Positions 1 through 9,108 are shown, numbered from the stretch's first letter. The stretch is DNA of 64,000 nucleotides from Paraliobacillus ryukyuensis (GCF_003315295.1 NZ_QNRI01000010.1:1-64000), one strand, 5' to 3'. Notes: a model not told the origin generated them from the letters alone. Program-made: numbers and translations.

Positions 1-85
1 CGGCCATCTCTATTATACGATTGGAGATTCTTTTGTTACATCCCTTAAAGGTTTATTTTCACACAGGCATAGCCTGTGGTTTTAA
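1..85 (+). other. Possible 3' end of an upstream plus-strand gene
   Basis: The frame beginning at base 2 is open for 27 codons and stops at 83-85, just where a GC-rich hairpin begins to close. It reads like an ordinary C-terminus but is too short to assign to a family. A second plus frame is open to 117, so the choice of frame is not secure. Confidence 0.25.
62..83 (+). terminator. Hairpin, likely terminator of the upstream gene
   Basis: CACAGGC and GCCTGTG form a perfect 7-bp stem around ATA, followed by GTTTT on the plus strand. This fits an intrinsic terminator for a plus-strand gene entering from the left edge. Confidence 0.4.
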
Positions 86-95
86 AAGCATTAAT

Positions 96-129
96 AAAAA
101 GGTTTCCATTTAAATGGAAACCTTTTTTA
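96..129. terminator. Bidirectional intrinsic terminator
   Basis: AAAAAGGTTTCCATTTAAAT begins a nearly perfect palindrome with T runs on both strands. It lies immediately after the ykuS stop and would end ykuS transcription on the minus strand and any readthrough from the left. Confidence 0.8.
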
Positions 130-372
130 CTACTTAAACCTAGTATCTACTTGTTCACACACTTGTGTAGCTGTTAAGCCATCTGCATTAATTACAGCGC
201 CTTTAAAATTGGTGGTTTGCATCCCCATTACATTTTTGTCTTGACCAGATATAACACAACAATCACATCCGTTAGAATCTGACTCTTGTTTAAGATCAAC
301 AACATCATATCCTTTTTGTTGCAAAGCCCCTTTAACATCTGATAATGTGCCTTCAACACCCACACGTTTCAT
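130..372 (-). CDS. ykuS: YkuS-like UPF0180 family protein
   Basis: A small protein of 80 residues of the UPF0180/YkuS family, whose biochemical role is unknown. The start was placed at the internal ATG at 372 because GGAGG lies 7 bases upstream and the protein then begins MKRVGVEGTL, the usual family N-terminus; the longer open frame adds 36 unlikely residues. A CDCC cluster near residue 38 could bind metal, which is inference. It follows dapL on the minus strand, the same order as ykuQ-ykuR-ykuS in Bacillus subtilis, and ends at a strong terminator. Confidence 0.85.
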   Translation of the reverse strand: MKRVGVEGTLSDVKGALQQKGYDVVDLKQESDSNGCDCCVISGQDKNVMGMQTTNFKGAVINADGLTATQVCEQVDTRFK

Positions 373-527
373 ATTCATTCCTCCATTCTTGTATTTCTTC
401 GGTGTTAGTATTTGCTTGAAATACAAATTCAATACAACGGAACAGATTTGAATGAAAGAATTATTTGGTACACGTTTCAAATACAGCTATAAAAAAAGTA
501 GGTTTTTAAACGCAACTCAATTATTGA

Positions 528-1652
528 TTATACTTCAGTTAATTTTCTCAGCGTTAATTCCACAATATCGACCCCTTTTAACAATGCATCTTCCTTTGGG
601 TTTAGTTTACTATGATGCAAACCGTAATCCGATTCTACTCCCAACCAAAACATAAACCCAGGAATATCACGTAAAAAATAGCCAAAATCTTCTCCTGTCA
701 TAGCCGGTGCTGCTTCTTTCCATATATGCTCCGTTCCAGTAATAATTTCTCTAAATTTATCTACAAAGTCTTCATGATTAAAAACTTGATAATAGTTAGA
801 ACCATAATCAATGGTTATCTGACAATGATGGCTTTTTTCAAATCCCTTAGCTAATGTTTCAATTGAATGTTTAATTTCATCAATTGCTCCCGGTTCACCT
901 GTCCGAATTGTACCTTCAAGCCGGGCTTTTTCTGCAATAACGTTTTGAACAGTTCCTCCAGTAATTTTGCCTATGGTAACGACACCACTTGACATTGGAT
1001 CCATTTGTCTAGCTATTATATGTTGTAATTGAGTAACGAAAGTACTAGCTGCAACAACCATATCATTTGCCAGATGTGGATATGCTGCATGACCTCCTTT
1101 ACCTACGAAATCAATGAATAATTCGCTTGTATTTGCAAACAATAGTCCAGGTTTGGTGGCAACAGTACCTACTGGTAGCTCTGGCGCCACATGGAGCGCA
1201 AAAATAACATCAGGTTTAAACGCTTGAAATTCCTTTGATTCAAGCATTGGTAGAGCCCCGCCTGGTCCTTCTTCTGCTGGTTGAAAAATAAAAACAACAT
1301 CATCCGTTATTGGCTGCTCTGCCAACCTTTGTAAGGCACCTAGCGAAATGGTCATATGAAAATCATGGCCACATGCATGCATTCTACCTTCGTGATCAGA
1401 AGAAAAAGGAAGATTAGTATCTTCAACAATTGGTAATCCATCAATATCAGTTCGAAAACCAATTACTTTAGCAGGATTTGTTCCATGTACTTTTACTAAT
1501 ATGCCTGTTTTCCATGTAGTTAGGGTTAAATGTGTTTGTTTAAAATTTTTGATCTTATCTAGCAAATATGCTTGTGTTTTAAACTCTTGAAATCCTAATT
1601 CAGGAATTTGATGTAATGCTTGTCGTATTTGTAGTAATTGATTGTTTTCCAT
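528..1652 (-). CDS. dapL: N-acetyldiaminopimelate deacetylase
   Basis: This 374-residue M20-family amidohydrolase removes acetate from N-acetyl-LL-diaminopimelate, the last step of the acetylase branch that supplies lysine and cell-wall diaminopimelate. Metal-site motifs are visible: HACGHDFH near residue 93, QPAEEGPGG near 125 and the C-terminal GLHHSKLNP. Length equals that of B. subtilis YkuR. It lies just downstream of dapH, which makes its substrate's precursor, and upstream of ykuS. A hairpin with a T tract separates it from dapH, so its expression may be lowered relative to dapH. Assignment is strong because of both motifs and neighbours. Confidence 0.93.
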   Translation of the reverse strand: MENNQLLQIRQALHQIPELGFQEFKTQAYLLDKIKNFKQTHLTLTTWKTGILVKVHGTNPAKVIGFRTDIDGLPIVEDTNLPFSSDHEGRMHACGHDFHMTISLGALQRLAEQPITDDVVFIFQPAEEGPGGALPMLESKEFQAFKPDVIFALHVAPELPVGTVATKPGLLFANTSELFIDFVGKGGHAAYPHLANDMVVAASTFVTQLQHIIARQMDPMSSGVVTIGKITGGTVQNVIAEKARLEGTIRTGEPGAIDEIKHSIETLAKGFEKSHHCQITIDYGSNYYQVFNHEDFVDKFREIITGTEHIWKEAAPAMTGEDFGYFLRDIPGFMFWLGVESDYGLHHSKLNPKEDALLKGVDIVELTLRKLTEV

Positions 1653-1682
1653 TTTATCAACCTCACCCGTAGTAATTTAAAA

Positions 1683-1712
1683 AGCAGGAGAGTATACTCT
1701 CCTGCTTAAATT
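1683..1712 (-). terminator. Attenuator-like terminator between dapH and dapL
   Basis: AGCAGGAGAG and CTCTCCTGCT pair around a TATA loop, and on the minus strand TTTTT follows. It sits after the dapH stop and before the dapL start, so it would end part of the dapH transcripts. Confidence 0.7.
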
Positions 1713-1719
1713 ATAGTAG

Positions 1720-2442
1720 TTATTCTTCATCAAGTTTGCGCAAGGCTTGCATAATCTCTGTTTTTGTTTTAGTTTGATCGTCGATTTTTTTAATCATCTT
1801 AGCTGGAGTACCCGCCACAACTGTGTGTGCTTCCACATCTTTGGTGACAATAGCTCCTGCTGCCACCACAGCACCTTCACCAACTGTAACACCTTCTAAA
1901 ATAACTGCATTAGCACCAATTACCACGCCGTCTTCAATCACTACCGGTTGGGCGGATGGTGGTTCAATAACCCCCGCTAATACGGCACCAGCACCAACGT
2001 GACAATTTTTCCCTACCGTAGCTCGTCCACCTAGTGTTGCATTCATGTCAATCATGGTCCCTTCACCAATAACAGAACCAATGTTGATCATAGCTCCCAT
2101 CATGATGACTGCACCGTCTCCAATTTCCACTTGATCTCGAATGACAGCACCAGGTTCTATTCGTGCATTAATTCCTTTTAAATCCAATAAAGGAATAGCT
2201 GAATTTCTACGATCATTCTCTAATACATAATCCTCAATGTGTTCACTATATGTATTTAATGCCTCTTCAATAACTTTCCATTCTCCAAAGATCACACCCG
2301 TAGTAGACTGTACAAAAGCTTGGATTCCTTGATCAAATGTTAATTGATCTAAGTCTTTACCTTTAATATATACTTTCACAGGTGTTGATTTCTTGCTATT
2401 TGAAATAAATGAAATAATTTCATTTGCATCCATCATATTCAT
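1720..2442 (-). CDS. dapH: Tetrahydrodipicolinate N-acetyltransferase
   Basis: DapH (240 residues) transfers acetyl from acetyl-CoA to tetrahydrodipicolinate, committing carbon to the acetylated branch of lysine/diaminopimelate synthesis. The N-terminal 80 residues begin MNMMDANEI as in YkuQ; residues about 90-205 are left-handed beta-helix hexapeptide repeats ([40 protein letters not shown]). The ATG at 2442 has GGAGG seven bases upstream. It is followed by dapL and ykuS as in B. subtilis, and patA for the middle step lies 2 kb away. No lysine riboswitch was found in the short upstream gap. Confidence 0.94.
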   Translation of the reverse strand: MNMMDANEIISFISNSKKSTPVKVYIKGKDLDQLTFDQGIQAFVQSTTGVIFGEWKVIEEALNTYSEHIEDYVLENDRRNSAIPLLDLKGINARIEPGAVIRDQVEIGDGAVIMMGAMINIGSVIGEGTMIDMNATLGGRATVGKNCHVGAGAVLAGVIEPPSAQPVVIEDGVVIGANAVILEGVTVGEGAVVAAGAIVTKDVEAHTVVAGTPAKMIKKIDDQTKTKTEIMQALRKLDEE

Positions 2443-2512
2443 TTTGTTACCTCCAACAATTATAATATTTTTTATTACCTTATCAAAAACCTTTCACCAT
2501 TGACAAGTATTT

Positions 2513-2980
2513 TTATTCTTCCTCTAATTCTTCAAACAATGTCTTATTCAAATGAACATATTTGTTAAATTCTTTTAATATCACTCTTCTTGTCAAGATT
2601 CCATCAAAATACCCTTCTTCATCAACAACACATACAAATGGGTAATTAATTACGGTTTTAAGACAGGTGAGAAACTCATCTTGTTTATTAACACATGGAA
2701 TCGATGTATTCATCACTTCTTGCACTTCGATTTGTGACAACCTTTCCATTTCAAACCTCTCTAAACCAAGAACATGATTTAGAATTGGATTTTTACCAAT
2801 AACGCCTTTAAATTTATAAGTAGTATCTAATACTGGAACTGCAGAATATCCAGATTTGACTAAGATAAGCAAAGCATGTTCAAGAGGATTGTTCATTTGA
2901 ACGTGGGCAACTTTTTCAGAAGGAATCATTAGAGATTCAGCCGTAATAGTTAGTAATGGCATTTGTTTTAATTCACTCAT
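2513..2980 (-). CDS. cbpB: CBS-pair c-di-AMP-binding protein (YkuL/DarB type)
   Basis: A stand-alone CBS-domain pair of 155 residues, matching YkuL (DarB/CbpB). In B. subtilis this protein binds cyclic di-AMP and, when free, stimulates the (p)ppGpp synthetase Rel and pyruvate carboxylase; that role is carried over here by homology. The first CBS unit covers about residues 10-75 (SGYSAVPVLD) and the second about 85-145 (FVCVVDEEGYFDGILTRR). It is the first gene of the minus cluster that continues into dapH after a 70-bp gap. GGGAG lies before the ATG. Confidence 0.88.
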   Translation of the reverse strand: MSELKQMPLLTITAESLMIPSEKVAHVQMNNPLEHALLILVKSGYSAVPVLDTTYKFKGVIGKNPILNHVLGLERFEMERLSQIEVQEVMNTSIPCVNKQDEFLTCLKTVINYPFVCVVDEEGYFDGILTRRVILKEFNKYVHLNKTLFEELEEE

Positions 2981-3232
2981 TTTTTCACTCCCTTACTTGA
3001 CAGTTGAAGGAGTTCTTCATACTGATTTTTATCAGACAGTATTAGTTTACCATAACAGCCTTAGAAAACCAACTATCCGTTGTTAGGTAAGGTATTTGTC
3101 AATGTGAAAATCTTTAAGAAGTTTTCATCAGCTCATATAGTTTTTTTGTAAAGAAAATGTTAAAATGATTGACAAATAGAAAAAAATTAGTAGCAGATAA
3201 CTACGTTTTAATATTAGAAAGGGGAACTAGCA

Positions 3233-3697
3233 ATGGAAGAGAAAAATAGTATCGATATTGAACGAATAGCAAAGGCACTATTCGTGATTAATCGTCATGC
3301 TAAAACTGCGCTGAACCCTAGAGACTTATATCATTTAAAAAAACAAACAATTGAAAAGCTATTAGAAAACAATGATGCACAAAAAATAGGCCTACATTAT
3401 TCTGATCGACCAAAATTGAGTCACCAACATTCTACACTTTTAGTGAAAGTAGGTAGTTACTATTTTCATATTTTACCTAACAAACAGGATTTTAAAGAGG
3501 TAAAGCATCTAGGTAACATTGATAAAAACTATCGTAATCCAAAAACAAAAATGTCCTTATCTCAAGCGAAAAAGGTCATTTGTTCATACTTAAAAATAAA
3601 TCTACCAAAAGAAAAACGTACGTATTCATCTTATTACACACCGTCTTCATTAGGAAAATGGAAACCTTCTAATCAAAATTACAAACGAAGAAAATGA
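3233..3697 (+). CDS. ykyB: YkyB family protein
   Basis: A basic cytosolic protein of 154 residues with the length and look of B. subtilis YkyB, whose function is not known. It has no membrane segment or signal peptide. The C-terminus is rich in Lys, Ser and Tyr (SSLGKWKPSNQNYKRRK), which suggests nucleic-acid contact but does not prove it. AGAAAGGGG lies nine bases before the ATG. It is divergent from cbpB and convergent with the membrane protein at 3702, as in the ykuL-ykyB neighbourhood of related genomes. Confidence 0.8.
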   Translation: MEEKNSIDIERIAKALFVINRHAKTALNPRDLYHLKKQTIEKLLENNDAQKIGLHYSDRPKLSHQHSTLLVKVGSYYFHILPNKQDFKEVKHLGNIDKNYRNPKTKMSLSQAKKVICSYLKINLPKEKRTYSSYYTPSSLGKWKPSNQNYKRRK

Positions 3698-3701
3698 CTT
3701 C

Positions 3702-4070
3702 TTACGTATTTTTCCAATAAGATAGAATAATTTTTGTGAATTGTGTAATGACCACTATAATTCCTAGCACAATAATGGAGAGTAAGGCATATACCGCATG
3801 ACTTTCAAATACAGAAAAAAACTTAACTTGATTAATTAGCCACAGTATATTAACAAAAGCTAAAATGGTGACTATATAAGTAAGAAAATGATACCATTTC
3901 AAACCAATAATTAGCTTCATTAATGGTTTGAAAATGAAAAACAACGTAATTAAAGCTATTAAACTGATAATAAAATAAAGTTGTTGTTCGTTTACCTCTA
4001 GTTCAAAAACCTCATTTTTATCAATCCATTTAAAAATAGAAAATAGTATGAATGGATTACCAAAAAGCAC
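3702..4070 (-). CDS. Small four-segment membrane protein
   Basis: A 122-residue protein with four hydrophobic segments, at about 1-13, 30-52, 58-82 and 90-115. The start is a GTG at 4070, preceded by GGGAGCGG at a good distance. No family is recognised and no catalytic motif is visible. It ends 4 bp from the convergent ykyB stop. A role in the cell envelope is all that can be inferred. Confidence 0.6.
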   Translation of the reverse strand: MLFGNPFILFSIFKWIDKNEVFELEVNEQQLYFIISLIALITLFFIFKPLMKLIIGLKWYHFLTYIVTILAFVNILWLINQVKFFSVFESHAVYALLSIIVLGIIVVITQFTKIILSYWKNT

Positions 4071-4257
4071 AACAATCCGCTCCCATCTATACAGGTACTT
4101 TTCAGTAATTCAGTATAGCCGAGTTATGAGGCTTATAAACCATGATAAAATTATTTATGTTAATCATAATAAGCTTGCATCTTATACTGCATATGTTTAA
4201 AGTAATAAAATAAGCAAATATTTTACTAGATTTTCAACAGGAACAAGAGATTAAATT

Positions 4258-4392
4258 CTATTTATTGTTATTTTTATTCATATATTTGTTGTCTATTCGT
4301 TCTTCTAGTTTTTTCATTGTATCGCTATCATCAAGTAGCTCTTTTTTATTTTGATTAACTAGTTGTTCAAATGAGTATTTTTTTAAACGCAT
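4258..4392 (-). CDS. FbpB-like small basic protein
   Basis: A 44-residue reading frame opening with MRLKKYSFEQLVNQNKKELL, with AAGGAGGTGGA upstream. The pattern SFEQLVxxNKxELLxD followed by an acidic/basic helix (MKKLEERIDNKY) is that of the FbpB family (Fur-regulated basic protein), which in B. subtilis assists the small RNA FsrA in iron sparing. Family assignment is from memory of the pattern. No convincing Fur box was seen between this gene and patA, so iron control is unproven here. Confidence 0.7.
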   Translation of the reverse strand: MRLKKYSFEQLVNQNKKELLDDSDTMKKLEERIDNKYMNKNNNK

Positions 4393-4491
4393 AAAATCCA
4401 CCTCCTTCGTTTACTATTATAACTTATTTACATTTTAAATAAATCAGAATTGAATGACAATTATATTACATTTGTTAAAGGAGATTTTATA

Positions 4492-5649
4492 ATGGAACAC
4501 TTATTAAATGATAACGTGAAACAAGTGGAAATATCAGGGATTCGAAAATTCTTTAATATGGTGAATGATAAAAAAGATATTCTTTCGCTCACCATCGGAC
4601 AACCGGATTTTCATACACCAGAACATATTAAACAAGCAGCCCATGAAGCAATTGATCAAAACCATACAACATATACCCATAATGCTGGTATTATTTCCTT
4701 GCGTAAAGCAATTGCAACGCAAGTATTTGAGGATTATCAATTAGATTATCACCCAGAAAATGAAATTATAGTTACAGCCGGAGCTTCTCAAGCCATTGAC
4801 ATATCTCTCAGGACAATTATTCAACCAGGCGACGAAGTAATCTTACCAGGTCCGGTGTACCCTGGATATGAACCCTTAATTAAATTGGCAGGAGCTACAC
4901 CTGTGTATATTGATACAAGAGAAACAAATTTTAAAATAACACCAAAGCAACTAGAAGGTGCTATTACAAATAAAACCAAATGTGTTATCCTCCCCTACCC
5001 ATCTAATCCAACAGGAGTAACACTAACGAAAGATGAACTTATTGCTATTGCAGAGGTGCTAAAAGGAAAAGAAATTTTTGTTATTGCAGATGAAATCTAT
5101 AGCAAGTTAACCTATGAAACACCGCATTTTTCTATAGCTGCCATTAATCAAATGAAGCAACAGACAATTGTAATTAATGGATTATCAAAATCCCATGCAA
5201 TGACTGGATGGCGTATTGGATACGTGTTAGCCCCAGGATGGTTAAGTAAACATATCCTAAAAGTGCATCAATACAATGTATCTTGTGCAACATCGATTAG
5301 TCAATATGCCGCGTTAGAAGCCTTGAAAAATGGAAAAGAAGATCCTACAACAATGCGGAAGGACTATCATAAAAGAAGAGACTATGTATTCAATCGACTA
5401 GTTAATATGGGAATGGAAGTAGTGAAGCCAAATGGAGCGTTTTATTTCTTTCCCAAAATTCAATCTAACAAAGATTCTTTCCAGTTTGCTTTCGATCTAG
5501 TGAATGAAGCAGGAGTGGCTTTAGTGCCAGGAAGTGCATTTAGCCATTATGGAGCAGGATACGTACGTTTATCCTATGCTTATAGTATGGAAACATTAGA
5601 AAAAGGATTAAATCGACTCGAGCAATACCTACAAAAAAGAGAGCAGTAA
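4492..5649 (+). CDS. patA: Aminotransferase A (N-acetyl-LL-diaminopimelate aminotransferase)
   Basis: A 385-residue class I/II PLP aminotransferase matching PatA, which converts N-acetyl-2-amino-6-oxopimelate to N-acetyl-LL-diaminopimelate, the step between DapH and DapL. Visible motifs are ASQAIDI for phosphate binding, YPSNPTG, IADEIYSKL (cofactor Asp and Tyr), SKSHAMTGWRIGY with the Schiff-base Lys near residue 233, and the C-terminal YVRLSYA arginine. The ATG at 4492 is chosen because AAAGGAG precedes it; the 14 extra codons upstream have no ribosome site. All three enzymes of the branch thus lie within 5 kb. Confidence 0.92.
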   Translation: MEHLLNDNVKQVEISGIRKFFNMVNDKKDILSLTIGQPDFHTPEHIKQAAHEAIDQNHTTYTHNAGIISLRKAIATQVFEDYQLDYHPENEIIVTAGASQAIDISLRTIIQPGDEVILPGPVYPGYEPLIKLAGATPVYIDTRETNFKITPKQLEGAITNKTKCVILPYPSNPTGVTLTKDELIAIAEVLKGKEIFVIADEIYSKLTYETPHFSIAAINQMKQQTIVINGLSKSHAMTGWRIGYVLAPGWLSKHILKVHQYNVSCATSISQYAALEALKNGKEDPTTMRKDYHKRRDYVFNRLVNMGMEVVKPNGAFYFFPKIQSNKDSFQFAFDLVNEAGVALVPGSAFSHYGAGYVRLSYAYSMETLEKGLNRLEQYLQKREQ

Positions 5650-5660
5650 TGCTCTCTTTA
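5634..5660 (-). terminator. Intrinsic terminator of the Spo0E-like gene
   Basis: AAAGAGAGCA and TGCTCTCTTT pair across a four-base loop. The minus strand continues with TTTTTT, so the hairpin serves the small minus gene; it also covers the patA stop codon. Confidence 0.7.
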
Positions 5661-5667
5661 CTTTATA

Positions 5668-5826
5668 TTACTTTTCCTTTTCATATTGATTTAATAACTC
5701 ATCTAATTCTTTGCTCAAATTAATTGATTCTTCACTTGTAAAACCTTTGATCAAGGCAATCTCGATCATTTTGTGTCGTAGAATTTCAATTTTACTTAGT
5801 AAATTGTACCCGTAACATTCTTTCAA
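5668..5826 (-). CDS. Spo0E-family aspartyl-phosphate phosphatase
   Basis: A 52-residue protein starting at a TTG with GAGGAGG upstream. It carries the Spo0E-family pattern: an N-terminal helix (LLSKIEILRHKMIEIALIKG) and then the helix SLSKELDELL-like segment, here INLSKELDELLNQY. The conserved SQELD signature is SKELD in this copy. Family members dephosphorylate Spo0A~P and delay sporulation (known for Spo0E, YisI, YnzD); which one this corresponds to cannot be told. It is convergent with patA and shares a terminator region with it. Confidence 0.8.
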   Translation of the reverse strand: MKECYGYNLLSKIEILRHKMIEIALIKGFTSEESINLSKELDELLNQYEKEK

Positions 5827-6141
5827 ATCGAGTTACCTCCTCTAAATTATATCTCTATTTAGTTATATTTTATCATAAATTCAAGAAAATTAGCGAAAAA
5901 TTGTTATTTTTTAAAAAATGAAACGATTTTTTTCTAATTATGTCAACTAGTAATAAAATGAATATGATAAACTAGCTTTAAGATGATTACTCCTATATTA
6001 GCCTAAATAAAGATGATTTAAACTACTTAATATTCATAAAATTTAATCATGTTTAATAAGTACTAAACTACCTCTTATAAGTTAATCTTGTGATCCTCTT
6101 TAGTCAAATAGGTTATGTACCATAAGATTGGTGGAATTAAA
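5827..6141. other. AT-rich intergenic gap
   Basis: About 315 bases between divergently oriented genes. The sequence is very AT-rich and must hold the promoters for the Spo0E-like gene and the zinc-ribbon gene, but no -35/-10 pair, riboswitch or reading frame could be singled out with confidence. Confidence 0.5.
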
Positions 6142-7290
6142 ATGGCTTATTGCCCTTATTGTGGAAGTAAAATCAATACAGAAGAATTTTTTTGTGTGGA
6201 GTGTGGAGAGAAGCTCCCAGTTGACATAAATGATCGTTTTCCAGCAAAACCAAAGAGATTCCGTTTGCTAAGCTATATTGTTTCTTTACTTCTTTTAGCT
6301 TTAATCGGCTTTGTTTGCTACTATCTATATTTGAATTACCAGGAAAATAACGCACTTATTAAGTATCAGTCAGCAGAGGATAATCTATTAAAAATGGAAT
6401 TTCAAAAAGCACATCAGCAATTAGAAAAATCACTCACATTTAAAGAAAACTTTCCGGAAGCAAAAAATTTACTTCAATTTACTGACGTTGCAAAAAACAT
6501 TTCTGCTGCCATTGAAGATATCTCGGCATCAAATTATGATGAAAAGTTAATTGCTATTAATAATGGTAAAAAGCAAATTAGTGCTTTTACCGGAACAGTT
6601 GTAGATAACTTTCAAACATCATTAAATAATCAGCAGAAAGAAGTGCAGTTACAAAAGGTGAAAACCAAGTTAGAGTCAGAACCTGATATCCACACATTAC
6701 AAACCATATTATGGGAAGCAGAAGGCATTCAAGATCCAGAAGCGGATGAAATTGTTGCCTCTATTCAAGAACAACTTGTTGCTTATACTTCTACAAGAGC
6801 AAATGACTATTTAACGAAGAAACAATTTTCCAATGCAAAGAAAATAATTGAACAAGGGTTACAATATGTACCTAACTCAGAAAAGCTATCCAGCTTAAAA
6901 ACTACAATTGAAAAGGAAAAGACGGCTTTTGAAACTGCACAAGAACAACGTATTGAACAAGCAATGACTGCTGTAGAGGCTGAAAATGACAAAAATAAAA
7001 ATGATGCAGTTAAATTAAAAGATATTTCAATCAGCTCGAATGATCAAGGTGAAGTTATCGTTTCTGGTGAATTGACCAGTGTAGCCACTGTTCCGATAAA
7101 TACAATTGCTGTACATTATACAATCACAAACGACGATGAAGAAGTTGTAACTGAGAACGATATTTACGTTTATCCAGATACCCTGTATCCAGATGAAACC
7201 GGAAAATTTGATCACACACATTTTGATATAGATACAGCGGCAAGTTCATTACAAGTATCCATTGATTCCATTACTTGGTTTCTCGATTAA
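6142..7290 (+). CDS. Zinc-ribbon membrane protein with coiled-coil ectodomain
   Basis: This 382-residue protein begins with a zinc ribbon (CPYCGSK then CVECGEK, residues 4-24), followed by one membrane helix at about 41-62 and a long external part. Residues about 70-280 are helical, TPR/coiled-coil-like and rich in Glu, Lys and Gln; the last 90 residues look like a beta domain (VIVSGELTSVATV). The start at 6142 is chosen because the ribbon begins right there and GGTGGA precedes it. It shares an operon with the protease 20 bp downstream. The architecture resembles TcaA-like proteins, but function is unknown. Confidence 0.75.
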   Translation: MAYCPYCGSKINTEEFFCVECGEKLPVDINDRFPAKPKRFRLLSYIVSLLLLALIGFVCYYLYLNYQENNALIKYQSAEDNLLKMEFQKAHQQLEKSLTFKENFPEAKNLLQFTDVAKNISAAIEDISASNYDEKLIAINNGKKQISAFTGTVVDNFQTSLNNQQKEVQLQKVKTKLESEPDIHTLQTILWEAEGIQDPEADEIVASIQEQLVAYTSTRANDYLTKKQFSNAKKIIEQGLQYVPNSEKLSSLKTTIEKEKTAFETAQEQRIEQAMTAVEAENDKNKNDAVKLKDISISSNDQGEVIVSGELTSVATVPINTIAVHYTITNDDEEVVTENDIYVYPDTLYPDETGKFDHTHFDIDTAASSLQVSIDSITWFLD

Positions 7291-7310
7291 TCAGTTAAGG
7301 AGTTTCTTAC

Positions 7311-8447
7311 ATGAAACAAAAAAAGATGATTTATTATATTGCTTTAGGTATAGCCCTAACAGTGCTTACTGTAGCTGCCAGTTTTTTTTACTATCAACAC
7401 TGGGCAGCACAAGAAATACATGTCGAAAATAACCTTGCTAAACCGATAGATAATCAAACTGGTGAAAAAATGCTAGCCTCCGTGATACATGACGCACAAA
7501 AAAGTGTGGTACAAATTACAGTTGAAACAGAAACAAGTGAACGAACAGGTTCTGGTTTCTTGTATAATGCATTAGGAGATATTATTACCAATGCTCATGT
7601 TGTTAAAGATGCGACCTCAATAACGGTTACCTTGTCTAATGCCGAAACCTATAAAGCAGCTATTGTCGGAATTGGCGACAAAACAGATATTGCTGTGATA
7701 AGAGTACCTCAATTAACCAATCGAACGGTAATGCATACTGCTTCAGAATCGTTAGCAGTTGGGGATGAAATTATTGCGATAGGAAGTCCGTTAGGTTTTC
7801 AAAACTCTGTATCGGTTGGGATTATCTCAGGTACGAATCGATCCTTTGATGTAGACGGATTTAATTATAAAAATGTATATCAAATTTCAGCTAATATTAC
7901 ACACGGGAATAGTGGTGGGCCTTTAATTAATAGGAATAATGGAGAAATAGTAGGAATTAATTCTGCTGGAGTTAGTGACAGTGACATAGCTTTTAGCATT
8001 CCCATTGAACAAGTGATGGAACAAGTAACAGAGTGGTCTAACTCAATCAATAACAATGACCTTGTTTTCCCTAGTACCTCTTTAGACTTGAAGCTTGATG
8101 CAAGTAAAGTGAAAGAAGATGCGGAGTATTTAGTGAATTATTTTTTCGAAAGTCTTCAAATTCGTGATTATATTAATGCTTATACCTTACTTGGTAGCGA
8201 CTTACAAACAGATCAATCCTATTCTGATTTTCGTTCTGCCTATGTACATTATACGTCATTAACAGTAAACGACATAAATGTGGTTTATGAAAGTGATAAA
8301 GAGCAAGCTCAGGTTATAGCATCGGTAGAATTACAAAAAGTCGATCAAGATGATCCAGAATCATGGAGTTATACTTTTTCGATTGGTTATGAAAATGACC
8401 AATTAAAGATATTGACATACGATTCCTCTCTGTCTGAAGAATCATAG
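7311..8447 (+). CDS. Membrane-anchored trypsin-like serine protease
   Basis: A 378-residue S1-fold protease with an N-terminal membrane anchor (residues 6-27). The triad is visible: His in ITNAHVVKD (near residue 95), Asp in KTDIAVIRV (near 125) and Ser in THGNSGGPL (near 202). Unlike HtrA/DegP proteins it has no PDZ domain; residues about 265-375 form a separate alpha+beta domain with an NTF2-like look (YLVNYFFESLQIRDYINAY). It follows the zinc-ribbon protein by 20 bp with AAGGAG before the ATG. An envelope quality-control or signalling role is inference. Confidence 0.85.
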   Translation: MKQKKMIYYIALGIALTVLTVAASFFYYQHWAAQEIHVENNLAKPIDNQTGEKMLASVIHDAQKSVVQITVETETSERTGSGFLYNALGDIITNAHVVKDATSITVTLSNAETYKAAIVGIGDKTDIAVIRVPQLTNRTVMHTASESLAVGDEIIAIGSPLGFQNSVSVGIISGTNRSFDVDGFNYKNVYQISANITHGNSGGPLINRNNGEIVGINSAGVSDSDIAFSIPIEQVMEQVTEWSNSINNNDLVFPSTSLDLKLDASKVKEDAEYLVNYFFESLQIRDYINAYTLLGSDLQTDQSYSDFRSAYVHYTSLTVNDINVVYESDKEQAQVIASVELQKVDQDDPESWSYTFSIGYENDQLKILTYDSSLSEES

Positions 8448-8470
8448 GCCATATAATAAATACCATAATG

Positions 8471-8511
8471 AAAAAGAGAGCGAATTTTTAAATTAGCTCT
8501 CTTTTTCATTT
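8471..8511. terminator. Bidirectional terminator between convergent genes
   Basis: AAAAAGAGAGC pairs with GCTCTCTTTTT, giving T runs on both strands. It serves the protease operon and the convergent gene whose stop codon lies inside it. Confidence 0.8.
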
Positions 8512-8955
8512 TAAATTTAAGTCCTTATTAACAGTAATGTTCATTAACTTATCGCCAACTTTAAATTGACAGTGAACATATACTTGTCCAACACCTTTTT
8601 TTAACACATTATAAGTTTCGCTTATTACATTTGGACGGTAAATATCACCCGGTTGTAGTGCTTTTGTGACCGGACTTCCTGTAAACGTGCTTTTATCGAC
8701 TCCAAATGATACAAAAGTAAGTGGCGTTCTATGCTCAATGGTAACTGGTTCTTGCCCTGTATACTCTAATGAATGTAATATTCTAAAACCCTCTGTGCTA
8801 TTTTCAATCCTCATATGTAAAATAAAATCATCTTCTTTTTGATCGATGAGAACAGGTTTAGAGAGGGTGAGTTCTGAACTTGCTTTTAACCATATGACCG
8901 TTATAGTTCCAAAACATAAGACAATAACTCCCATCACAAGTAAGCGTTTTACCAA
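8506..8955 (-). CDS. Single-anchor secreted protein of unknown function
   Basis: A 149-residue protein with one N-terminal hydrophobic segment (residues 5-23) and a beta-rich external remainder. No family was recognised. The start is a TTG at 8955 with GAGGGG eleven bases upstream. It is convergent with the protease gene. The pattern of short strands (FILHMRIENS, VTIEHRTPLTF, GQVYVHCQFKVG) suggests an Ig-like or FixG-like fold, as guesswork only. Confidence 0.6.
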   Translation of the reverse strand: MVKRLLVMGVIVLCFGTITVIWLKASSELTLSKPVLIDQKEDDFILHMRIENSTEGFRILHSLEYTGQEPVTIEHRTPLTFVSFGVDKSTFTGSPVTKALQPGDIYRPNVISETYNVLKKGVGQVYVHCQFKVGDKLMNITVNKDLNLK

Positions 8956-9050
8956 CAGACATCTTTCCCCTCTTTTTATTTATTCTAATATATATGACGT
9001 TTTTTATCATTAAAAAGTTTCATAATTCTGTTAAAAAGTTTATTTCTAAT

Positions 9051-9108
9051 CAATTTCATAATTGCATCCACACTTATAAAACATCAACATTACATGGCTA
9101 TTTCTTTT
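9051..9108 (+). repeat. 58-bp repeat, copy 1 (possible decayed IS 3' end)
   Basis: CAATTTCATAATTG followed by ATCCACACTTATAAAA and TGGCTATTTCTTTT is shared with 38410-38467, about 52 of 58 positions by eye and in the same orientation. Read in the right frame it gives a short stretch ending HGYFF, reminiscent of the C-terminus of ISL3-family transposases. That reading is tentative. Confidence 0.6.

Noticed and set aside
2443-2512. Lysine riboswitch before dapH
   Set aside because: The 70-base gap is too short and lacks any L-box sequence.
4393-4491. Fur box before the FbpB-like gene
   Set aside because: TGACAATTATATTAC has one good half-site only; the other half differs at most positions.
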